Of a stretch of DNA of 64,000 bases, positions 19,835-28,564 are shown in pieces. The position numbers and the translations under genes are program-made. Source of the DNA: Hyaloraphidium curvatum. Taxonomy: Eukaryota > Monoblepharomycota > Hyaloraphidiomycetes > Hyaloraphidiales > Hyaloraphidiaceae. Numbering within the stretch: the first letter of the stretch is position 1; each line of letters opens with the position of its first letter. The stretch covers positions 620,001-684,000 of the forward strand of contig JAIVFI010000002.1 of NCBI GenBank assembly GCA_025558095.1, in the 5' to 3' direction. The notes under the pieces were generated by a model. It ran no database searches, had not been told where the DNA came from, and saw only the letters and a program-made list of their open reading frames with translations.

Positions 19835-20971
19835 TTGCCATCGCCTCGTGGGGCACTGGAACCTTGGGACTCTCCGCGGGGCACCTGCCGGCGGAAAAGT
19901 CACGTCGGGGCCACTCCGCTGAAGGCAGTCGAAGAGGCGCTGGAGTCTTTGGTGGCCCTCGCGAATCCTCGGCCGAGGGATGGACGCTGGATTGCGTACG
20001 TCCGCAAGTCGAAGGACGACAACGCGAACAACATTTCGCTGCAAGATCAGGAAGGACTGGTGCGGCGCTGGGCGGCGGACAACAAGAGGGAGATAGTGGC
20101 TGTCTATAACGACGTCCTCAGCGGCACCTACTCGCGTGGCGATGGGAGGAAGCAACGACCCGGACTCGAGGCAGCATTCAAAGGACTCTCTCGAGACCCA
20201 ACGACGTGGGCCTGGTCGTTGCCCGAGTGGATAGGCTCGGCAGAAACGCTGCTTTTATCCTGGCGGACGTGGAGGAGCTGAATCGCATGGGCAAGAACTT
20301 TGCCAGCGTCGAGTTTCAAGGACTCATGCACGGGCCCCTCAATCCAACTTCCAGCATGGCCTACATGTTCCTCGTACTAGGAGCCCTAACGGCGCACACT
20401 GAGCGCTCCTCTGTGAGTGCATCTGCAGGGTGATAGCGATGTCAGCGCAGTCTCTGACCCCGAAGGCACCCACCTCCTCCCTAAGATTGCCGCACGTACT
20501 GCCGACTCGGCGAAGCAGAGATCAACGCGCAACATCGGCCAGTCCAGGTTCTCCCCCTTTGGGACCCGCTTCCGAGCTCGGTTCCCTGGAGGAGAGGTTC
20601 GCGAGGCGGTGGAGTCGGGTGAGCTTGCTGGTCGGGAGTACCACGGAACGAAGCGCGCACCGCTCGAGCTTGTGATCCACGAGCCTGAGGCCGAGCAATC
20701 TGCAATTCCTGCGCCTTACCTGACCAAGCTTGACGGGGAGCAAGACCCTCAGGAAGACTATCACGGGCCGTCGCCGGCATTCTTGGTCGGTGTCCTATGG
20801 GAGCGAGGAAAGGTCATTGATCACCTCGCCAAAGGGGTCCAGCGAGGGTACCTGGATGCATCCTTGCTTGCTCGCAATGTTGCAAAGGCCGTCAAGTACC
20901 TCACGGAGCGGGAGGGGAAGGAGAGGTTCGCGGGGCGCGTGCTGGCGGCGTGGAAGGGGCCGGGCATGTAG
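19835..20971 (+). pseudogene. serine recombinase (resolvase/invertase family), frameshifted
   Basis: The N-terminal resolvase fold is clear: WIAYVRKSKDDNANNISLQD carries the catalytic Ser (codon 20009-20011) in the R-x-S context, followed by REIVAVYNDVLSGTYSRGD and RPGLEAAF. The reading then moves from frame 2 to frame 1 near 20186-20200, in a CTCTCTC run where a 2-base slippage is the simplest cause. It continues as GLVVARVDRLGRNAAFILAD, the second conserved resolvase block, and LGALTAHTERSS. A third segment in frame 2 (20590-20960, LTEREGKERFAGRVLAAW) is probably the C-terminal region. Serine recombinases are rare in eukaryotic nuclear genomes. Together with the adjacent GCR1_C gene this may be one decayed mobile element. 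Confidence 0.7.
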
Positions 20972-21857
20972 GAAGCGTCCAGGGAACGCAATTCGTTCTA
21001 TTCTCCATCTTCAAATACCCATATCCCGGCCCCGTTACCCCGACAAACGCGTTCTGGCAGATGCAAAGAAGCTGATACGCGCCCGTGCGGGTTCTCCCGT
21101 ACGCAACAGGGTTGAGGCCTGTGGGACCTCTGGCAAACAAGAGGGCAATGCTTCTTTTGATTGCCGAATTTTCTCTACGGTCCAATCTTGGCTTGTCGGA
21201 GGAAACGGCCAGGGGTGAGGGAGCAACGTGTCCGAAACAAAGAAAGTGCCCCAGCTGTCGCCAGGAACCTCGGAGCCGCGATCCTTCTAGCCCATGGCAT
21301 TGGCCAGCACCATGAATGTCTGCTACCCCTGATTCCCTGTCCAGTCCACGCCCAGCGGAGAGCGTGGGGGTTGACATCCCGGGCCGCGGCGGGGGCCGGC
21401 AGCGAACCCCGTACAGCGGCTCCAAGGGCGGATCCAGCCACGCAATCCTAGAGAATATGTTCCTCGCGAGATGCATGCGGCGCCGTCTGCCTCCCAAATA
21501 GGCACGCGAAGCCGAGGAAGTGCCTCGGACTAGCCGCCGCCGCGAAGGTCCGCTACCCGGCTCCACAAACAGCTCCAGGAAACAATGGACCCGGCATCCC
21601 CGTAGAAAACGGCGTAGCCAAAGTTGCCGCCCAGCAAGCCGAGCTCGGCGAGGGGCATTCCACGAGGAACACCGCGGGGCCCCTCGAGACCCGGGGTGCC
21701 GCCCCCACACAAGGTCCCCGGCCGGACGCGTCCGCCGCGCCCACCGGCACGTGCGGCGGTACTCGCTGCGACGCTGCGCGGGCCGGCGCGCGGCCGGGCG
21801 GAGCGTGGGATGCGCATGGGGTCGCCGACCTCGCCGGCCTATGAGGTGAACTGCCGG
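20972..21857. other. no recognisable gene
   Basis: A long minus-strand open frame crosses this stretch, but its composition (Arg/Pro/Ala-rich, no motif) looks like GC-rich read-through beyond the gypsy remnant. It could be the decayed 3' end or LTR of that remnant. Confidence 0.35.
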
Positions 21858-21898
21858 GTGACTTTTCGGAGCTATACGGTATAGCTCTGGAAAGTCAC
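21858..21898. repeat. 19-bp inverted repeat with 3-nt loop
   Basis: The arms at 21858-21876 and 21880-21898 pair at 17 of 19 positions around CGG. The structure sits exactly where the minus-strand gypsy chromodomain-like reading loses sense, so it may be an inverted-duplication breakpoint. Confidence 0.65.
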
Positions 21899-22450
21899 CT
21901 CTGCTGAAGAGCTTGTTGCGAATCAGCCGGGAGTCAAGGATATGGTTGACCACAAACTCGAACTCGTTGTCGACCTCAATCGGAGGCGGAGGCGGCTGCT
22001 TGCGGTCTGGCGAGGGGTCCGCGTGGTACAGTTCGAGGAGGGAGACATGGAAGGCGGGAAAGATCTTGAGCTGCTTGGGCAGCTTGAGCCTGAAGACAAC
22101 GGGGTTGATTTGGCCTCGATCGGGAACGGGCCAAGGCGTTTGAAATCGAGCTTGTCTGAGGGCCGCGTCGTCTTGATGTTGCGGCGGAGGAGCCACACCT
22201 GGTCGCCGACCTTGAGGTCCGGCGCGGGCAGGCGCTGCTTGTTGGCGTACTTGGAGTTCTTGAGCGAGCTTGAGCTCAAACTGCACTTCCGCAGAGATCT
22301 CGGCAAGCTGGCGGGCGAAGTCCTCGGCTGCGGGTGCCATGGTAGGCTCTCAACGCGGGAGGATGTCGAAACGGGGATGGAAGCCGTAGTTCAGGAAGAA
22401 TGGGGAGGTTCCGGTGGAGGCCGAGCGGGCATTGTTGATTAATTTGGGTA
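21899..22450 (-). pseudogene. gypsy/chromovirus pol remnant (integrase C-terminus and chromodomain start)
   Basis: Read on the minus strand, SASTGTSPFFLNYGFHPR (end of the integrase core), LKVGDQVWLLRRNIKTTRPS and KLDFKRLGPF (GPY/F module), PKQLKIFPAFHVSLLELYHA, and VNHILDSRLIRNKL (chromodomain start) appear in correct order but in more than one frame. The reading stops abruptly near 22450, where the LINE begins. The upstream pol is not found on the other side of the LINE. It is a third, distinct gypsy lineage by sequence. Confidence 0.8.
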
Positions 22451-25400
22451 TGTTGCGTGCATAGAAAAAATGAAAAACTGGGAAGCATAGGAGCATAGTT
22501 TGTGGAATGATGGGAGCATTGTTGGGCACACCGGCGCCGAAAAGCGAGCAACATTGCTCACTCCCCTCCGAATCTCCCCGCCTCCTGGCGTCGTGGTGCG
22601 GGTGGGGGCAGCGGGCCGCCCGCGGAAGTCCCTCACCGAAGCCGCACGCCGGGAGCCGGGGCCGATGAGGCCGTCCCCGCCGTCCGGGAGCAGCGGGGGG
22701 TCGACCCAAACAATGGCGACCGCCCCGCTGCCCAACCCTCCCCGGTCCCCGCTGGCGGACGATGCGCCCGGAGACGACGAGGATTTTCACGATGCGCGAT
22801 CGCGGGCCAGCCCGGCCACCGCTGGGGCCGTCGTGGACTTCCCAGCCAACTTCGCTGACAACGGCGGCGCTGTCTGCCCCCTCGGCACATGCGGCTCCCT
22901 GCGCCGATTCCACTCGGCGAGCGCTCTCTGCGGCCACCTCCGGCAGGTGCACTCGACCGCCGAGTGCGACCGCATCAACTTGCACGGACGAGCCGTCCGC
23001 TGCCCGTTCTGCTCGGAGCTCTACATGCGCCGAGGCGCCTACGTCGCCCGCCATGGATGCACGGTCAACGGCCAGACTACCATGCGGACCGGAGCCATCC
23101 CGCTTGGAGCCGCCGCGGAGCCCGCCCCCGCGCCCGAGGCGGCCGCGCCGTCCGTCTGCACCTCGCTGGGAGCCCAAGCCGAGGCCTTGACCGCCGCCCT
23201 CCGCGCCTTCACTTCCGCCCCCCATACGGACCACGAGGCCATCGACAACGCCATGCGCCGCCTGGACGACTACGGCTTCGTTTGGTTCGGCCCACGGCCA
23301 CGCGCCGCCGCTGCCGGTGAAGAACATAACCGCCTCCCCGTGACCGAGATGGACTCGGAGCTCCAGCGCCTCCGCTCCATCGTGCGGCTCGCCGCGGCCG
23401 GCCACGGTGGCAAAGCTCGCCAGCGCGCCATGGGCGGCAAAGTCTTCCCATACTCCGAGGCCAACGAGGAAAGAGTCAGGGCCGTGTTCCCCCACGACCA
23501 CCCCTCGTCGCGCGAAGAGCTGGAGGCCCTTCTGCCTGGCCACGCCTACTCGGACGAATACGCCCTCTCCCTGGTCGGCTGGACACGCACGGAGGTCGCG
23601 CAGTACCTCTGGAAGTACAGTGTCGACCACGAAAGCTCCACCGGGGCGGGGCCCGACACCTGGAACTACCGCCACCTCACCTCCCTCCTCAGCTGCCGCG
23701 GAGACCGCGACCGCAAAGCCTTCCTCCCCGTCGCTGAAGCCGTGATCCAGATCGTCGGAGGCAAGCTCGACCAGGATGGCCTCCGCCACTGGGGCAGCAC
23801 TTCTCGCCTCGTCCCCCTGCTCAAGCCCGACGGAGGGCCCCGACCGATTGGCATCATGCGCATCTTGATGAGGATGGCCAGTGCGCTTGCCAACCGCCTC
23901 TGTCGCGGCCTGCTGGAGCTGATGGTGGGACCGTACGACTGGGGCTCCTTCGTGCGCAACGGGACTGTGGCCGCCGCCCACACGTGTCGCGCGTTCCTTG
24001 GCCACCACCGTAACGGCTCGGTGACCAAGAACGACGTCAAGAACGCCTACCCCACGATCCCGCGCGAGAACCTCTTCCGCATCGCGCAAGGGCTACCGAA
24101 GGCGCTACACGTCGTCCGCACGGAATACCTCGAGTGGGGCGCGGTACACTGGACCGACGTGAACGGCCTTCGCCTCGCGACGTTTGAGCAACGACCGGGC
24201 GGCGCTCAAGGGTGCACGATCATCAGCAACATCTACGACGCCGCCAACAGCACCATCCTGGCCCCCGTGCGCGTCACGTTCGAGGCGGACGGTGTGATCA
24301 TCATCACGTTCAAGGACGACAGCTACACCCTCTGTCCCGAGGCCACCACCGTCTTCCGCGTCAGCCCCGAGCTCAAAAAGGCCTACGCGAGGAACAAGCA
24401 AGAGCTCAGGCTCCCGAAGGGCCTCATCTTCTCGGAGACGGAAGACCCGGCTATCCGCAGTGCCCTCGAAGCAGGTGCACGCGAGCACAACATGCCGCTC
24501 TCGTTCGACGGACTGGTGGTGGCTGGCATCCCCATTGGGACGGAAGCCTTTCAACGCGCCCACTTGGATGCCCGCGTCGACGCCATCGAGCAGCAACTGG
24601 ATACCCTGGTCGATGCCGGCATCCGCATGGTCATGCCTGAGGGGATCCCGACCGTACAGGGCCTCATGCGGACGGTGCGTGTGGCCGTCGGCGCCCCGCA
24701 ATTGGAGTTCCTTGCCGAAGGCCTTCCCCCCTCCGTCACGGGACCGGCCACGATCCGCACCCGCAACCTGGTGTTCAAAGCAGTGATGGCACTGCTTGCT
24801 CAGCCCAAAGCCGGATTGCTGGCCCCCGGCACGCTCACCCGCGAGCTCCGTGAACGCCACGTCGCGTTGCCCTTGCGGCACGGCGGCTTCGGCTTCCGAG
24901 ACCTCCATGCAGCCCGCCACGCCGCCTTCCTCAGCACCTGGCTGCAAACCGCCCACCTTATATGCCGCGTCGTCCCCCTCCACGACGTCGATGTGGATCT
25001 TGACCTGGATGAGTGTTGCGCGGAACTGCTGGAGACCATCCTCTACCTGAAGCAGCCCGCCCTCGGCCTGGGCTCGATCATGGACAAGATCCCCGCCGAC
25101 CGCTCTTTTTTCGCCCTTGCCCAGCGTATGGAGAAGCACTTCAGCTCAGGAGGGAAAGCCTCGGACGCGGCGGCCCGCGACTTCCCACCCCGGAAACTCC
25201 AACACGAGCTGTGCAACATCCTCCAACAGCGCGAATCCGACGCCCTCGTTGCCGCGGCAGGTGCGGCCGGCGACCTGCAGTACCAAACGGCGCTCCAGTC
25301 GGCCCGATCCAACCACGCCACGGCCTTCCTCGGCGCCTCGCCCGGCATCCGAACCCTGCATTGCCACGACACAACGTATCGCGTCGGCTCGGCCCACCTC

Positions 25401-26107
25401 CTTGGCCTACCGCCCCCAGGAACCGCACCAGACGGCACGTGCATGCCGTCGCCCATGCCCAGTCGTGCAGCAGTGGCCGCTGGAGTCGAGAAGGAGCCCT
25501 CCGCCGCCACAACCTGCTGCGCGACGGTCTCAAGACGATCATCGAAAGCCAACCACGCGGCCCGCTCATCGTGGACTCGGAGCCAAACCTCGCCGCGGCA
25601 GGGATCCAGCGCGTCCCGAACGCCCCGCCTGCAACACCGCATGCGTCCGGGCGCGCTGGAGCTTCGCAGCACCCGGAGCAAAACCGTGGCGATCTCCTGG
25701 TCCGCAACGAGCTCACGAACGAAACTATCGTGGTCGACGTCACTGTCACGCATCCCAACGGAACCGCCGAACCCCGATGCCGCTCGGAGCGTCTCTTTGC
25801 CGCCGATCAAGCCGTCAAGGCTAAGGTAGACTTCTACAAGGCCCGGTGGGTATTGCCTTTGAAGGGACCACGCCGCCTCGTACCGTTCGCCATGGAATCG
25901 TACTGTGCATTCCACGATGATGCCGAACGCCTCATGAAGAAGATCGCATACACCAAGTACTCCGATGACGAAGACCTGGACGGACTCCGTGCCACCTTCA
26001 TGTGCAACATGCGTCAACGCCTATCTATTTTATGTATTCGCGGCACTACTGATATCTTTACCGCCTTCCGGAAGCGAGGCTACATGCCACCGGCCGGCGC
26101 GGGATGA
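22451..26107 (+). mobile_element. non-LTR retrotransposon (LINE) with restriction-like endonuclease
   Basis: The element has N-terminal zinc fingers, a reverse transcriptase and a C-terminal restriction-like endonuclease, the R2/CRE-type architecture. Its 5' end abuts the gypsy pol remnant at about 22450. The 3' end is not defined; the coding part stops at 26107, and up to about 400 bp more may be 3' UTR. No poly-A tail is seen. Confidence 0.75.
22665..26107 (+). CDS. LINE polyprotein: zinc fingers, RT, RLE (one frameshift)
   Basis: The first ATG is at 22665. Two C2H2-like fingers lie at about 22875-22950 and 23000-23062 (CPFCSELYMRRGAYVARHGC). RT motifs follow: LVPLLKPDGGPRPIGIMRIL, motif A VTKNDVKNAYPTI with the Asp codon at 24033, motif B GGAQGCTIISN, and FKDDSYTL with the two Asp codons at 24315-24320. 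The frame shifts once near 25440-25470 and continues to 26107 with RRHNLLRDGL, the nuclease core DLLVRNELTNETIVVDVTVT, and later KVDFY and RLVPFAMES. That block matches the restriction-like endonuclease of site-specific LINEs. With the frameshift the copy is probably dead unless the shift is a sequencing error. Confidence 0.75.
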
Positions 26108-26516
26108 TATCCTTTTTGTACAGATACGGATATCACTAGACGGTCGATACTCGAAAAGCGAGCAACCCGACCGCGGACCGGGGAACCGAAACACACCGAG
26201 GCATCCAAGTGGATTTCGAGCAATTTCATCCTACTCTTTCCGTTTCGACCGGCCTGAAACCATCGACAAACACGGGAGTTGGACGAACCGGCAAACAACA
26301 ACACCGACCGACCGAACGCGAAATTGCAAGTCCGAAAACCGACCGTTCGCTTGGATCCTCCGAATCCCGCCGCGACCACCGAAGCGAACCCATCGAGGGA
26401 TTCACGCGATTGTTTGTCGGCGGAGGGTGGGTGCCGCCTTGGTTTCGGCTGTTTAAGAAGCGGGTCCAGGGACGGGCGTGTGAGGGCGCTTCCGTCTTTT
26501 CTGGTTCGGGGGTGGC
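26108..26516. other. no recognisable gene; possible LINE 3' UTR
   Basis: The stretch has no coherent frame or motif. It follows the LINE stop codon directly. Confidence 0.35.
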
Positions 26517-26759
26517 ATGACGAAACAAACCAATCGAGAGGTGGATAGTACCGAGCTGCCTGCTCCAGGGTCGACGTTCGACATATTCGTGGACGGATTC
26601 CTGTCGGCTTCCGACGTGGATTTCGGAGACGTGGGGCACATCTTGTTTCGATTTGCCAAACACATGCAGTCGCGCGGGTACGCCATGGTGAGGTCGGAAA
26701 CAAGCAACGACTTTGCCATCGCGGACGCTGTACGTAAGAAGAGGTTGACGGCGGGGTGA
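26517..26759 (+). CDS. small unrecognised ORF
   Basis: This 80-residue ORF has balanced composition (STFDIFVDGFLSASDVDFGD, then HILFRFAKHMQSRGYAMV) and an ATG start. It faces the minus-strand Cys-rich ORF tail to tail. No family is recognised. It could be a fragment of a larger protein. Confidence 0.3.
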   Translation: MTKQTNREVDSTELPAPGSTFDIFVDGFLSASDVDFGDVGHILFRFAKHMQSRGYAMVRSETSNDFAIADAVRKKRLTAG

Positions 26760-26958
26760 AAGTTTTTGTGCAAGTCTCACGCAGCCACCGATACAACATT
26801 GGCAGTCAGCTGCTTCTTGAATGCGTCGAAGGATTCGAGAATGGACACGGTGACTCTTTCCCGCTCTTTGCATTCGCGTGCCGAACAAAACAAGCCATCG
26901 TCGTCGGCGCCGGATCGCCAGCAGCAGCAGCAGATGCCGCGGCGCTCCGTCCTGTTCG

Positions 26959-27918
26959 TCAGCGCATCCAAATTCCGCCTGTAGTGCGCGCTGATTTCGG
27001 CTTCGATGCCGTTGCCGACTTTCGGGTCGGGCCTTTTGCCCGTCCACCATTGCTGGGTGGTCCTGGTTTCTGCCAGCCTGCCAAAGAAAGCATCTTCTGG
27101 TGCTCGACACCGACGCCGCAGTTCACCTTCAGAATCGGATCGATCTCGCGCAACCTCCGGAGCAACTCGGTGATGTTGGAGGCGTCCCTTCCGCCGGCGG
27201 TCGATGGCTTCAAGTCGAGCTGGGACCCGGCCACGTACGCCAGGATGCCTCGATCCGCGTCGTGCAGGCAGAAGATGAGCGGCGGCGCTTCGTCCGGCGG
27301 GCAACGCAGCTTCAGCTTTTGGAGAACAAAGCAGTTGTAGCGGAAGGTGCCTCGTTCCAGCGATATCACTTCGGTTTGGCCGCCGGCGTCGGTGATTTTT
27401 CCGACCAAGCAGAGGTGGCAGATGGCGGTTGGATCGCAGCGACAGGATATGCCTTCCATGTTTTCGAGCGTGGCCGCACCGAGGCCGAGGAGGTGCAATC
27501 GGATGCGGCCGGCGCTATTGACGGTGGAGACGATCGGGTCGCAGGCGGTGCAGTGAAAGATGCCGACGACGGCCAAGGTGGTGTCGGCGTCGGAGGCGTC
27601 CTGCACGTCGAGGAGATCGACTCGGATCTTGAGGTTGCTGTCGGTGCGACAGCCGGCGCAGGTGGGTGGTTGACTCAAGGCGAGTTTGATGGTTTTCAGC
27701 GAGCGCGCCTTGATGTAGTCGTCGTCGCCGGATTGTGGGGCGATCAGGAAGCCCGGTGTGATTTCGGTGCCGGTGACGGCAAGGACGCCGATGGTGGGAG
27801 ACGCTGCGGTCAGGCCTTGTTCCGACAGGAGATTGACGATGAGAGAGACGATTCTATCGGCACATGGATGGATTTGGCGTTTTGCCTTTGCTGGGTTTGT
27901 AGTACCCTCTATGTCGCA
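26959..27918 (-). CDS. unrecognised Cys-rich ORF inside a family-E LTR
   Basis: The frame is open from 27918 to the stop at 26959 (about 319 residues). It lacks an early ATG, so the true start, possibly an upstream exon, is unknown. It contains paired cysteines in zinc-binding spacing (CAGC, HCTACD, CRCDPTAICHLC) and a basic C-terminus. It begins 30 bp inside the LTR end at 27949 on the same strand, so it is placed like the first internal ORF of an LTR element and is presumably transcribed from that LTR. The equally long plus-strand frame here is Gly/Val/Asp-rich and looks like a shadow. No family assigned. Confidence 0.4.
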   Translation of the reverse strand, partial: CDIEGTTNPAKAKRQIHPCADRIVSLIVNLLSEQGLTAASPTIGVLAVTGTEITPGFLIAPQSGDDDYIKARSLKTIKLALSQPPTCAGCRTDSNLKIRVDLLDVQDASDADTTLAVVGIFHCTACDPIVSTVNSAGRIRLHLLGLGAATLENMEGISCRCDPTAICHLCLVGKITDAGGQTEVISLERGTFRYNCFVLQKLKLRCPPDEAPPLIFCLHDADRGILAYVAGSQLDLKPSTAGGRDASNITELLRRLREIDPILKVNCGVGVEHQKMLSLAGWQKPGPPSNGGRAKGPTRKSATASKPKSARTTGGIWMR

Positions 27919-27948
27919 TCAGCCTTATGATCGCTCATTTTCGGTGCA

Positions 27949-28414
27949 TGTGTCACTACTGCGACGGTCCGGGCCAGCGGCGGGCCTAGTTTGTACGCTA
28001 GCCGGACGCGCAGATGCGCTCTGAGCTTGCCGGTCGCACGCCTCAGGGAATAGGCCCTGAAGTCGGTTAGTTTGCCGGGGTTGAACTTAGCTCGTCAGGC
28101 GATGGCCGAGATCCGAAGACGTCTCAGAAGGGGACGCCGGTCGCGGAGCTCGGGCTCGCGGTGTCAGAGTCGGATTCCGATCGAATCGGGCTCGAAGGTG
28201 AACGACTGACGCAGTTACGATTCCAACTCTCTCTCGCAATACATTTCCGGCCGCCTTTATACCCGCGGCCGTGCGAGATTTCGCCAAAGTCCGGCGAAGT
28301 TCGCCGAAGTTCGCCGAATTCCGCCGCTAACTCCGAATCGCCCAAACTCGATGATGACTTCCCAAAACGTCCCAGTTAGAAAAATAGTTAGTCCGGGCGG
28401 CCTGTACCGCCACA
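27949..28414 (-). repeat. family-E LTR (466 bp)
   Basis: On the minus strand the LTR begins TGTGGCGGTAC and ends GACACA. It has nearly the same length as the copy at 43734-44200 and shares blocks with it in order: the TGTGG-GGT start, a phased repeat array, the TATA box (28256-28261), AATGTA-TGC, GAGACGTC and the 3' CCGTC-CA region. A purine-rich tract lies immediately upstream (minus sense), as expected for the polypurine tract before a 3' LTR. Confidence 0.7.
28256..28325 (-). promoter_or_regulatory. TATA box with 10-bp phased array
   Basis: On the minus strand GGTATAAAGG is preceded by about five units of GAACTTCGGC-like sequence in 10-bp steps. It is the family-E promoter; other copies have arrays of other motifs at the same place. 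Confidence 0.6.
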
Positions 28415-28457
28415 TGCCCCCCGGCAGAAGTAGCGCTGCCCTCAGCGCGCCTAGTCC

Positions 28458-28560
28458 ATGATCGGTTCCAAGTCGAGATACTCGTCGTCGTCCGACGGGA
28501 GGTTGTCGTAGCAGAGGAGCTGTACTGCCTCCTGATCTCGCTCCCCCGCCTCCGACGACC
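28458..28560 (-). pseudogene. C-terminal tail of a coiled-coil accessory ORF (family E)
   Basis: The minus-strand reading ends SDDDEYLDLEPIMD-stop about 45 bp before the LTR start. It has the same acidic tail and spacing as the coiled-coil gene at 44235-45591, which ends YDDGEVAMD. The rest of the gene is missing, replaced at 28560 by gypsy copy C. Confidence 0.5.
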
Positions 28561-28564
28561 CTAA

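Noticed and set aside
22350-24089. 579-codon minus-strand frame opposite the LINE
   Set aside because: It is Gly/Val/Asp-rich with no motif and opposite clear zinc-finger and RT codons; only its last about 30 codons belong to the gypsy remnant.
27100-27930. 276-codon plus-strand frame opposite the Cys-rich ORF
   Set aside because: Its Gly/Val/Asp/Ala composition is typical of a reverse-complement shadow; the minus strand has ordered Cys pairs.
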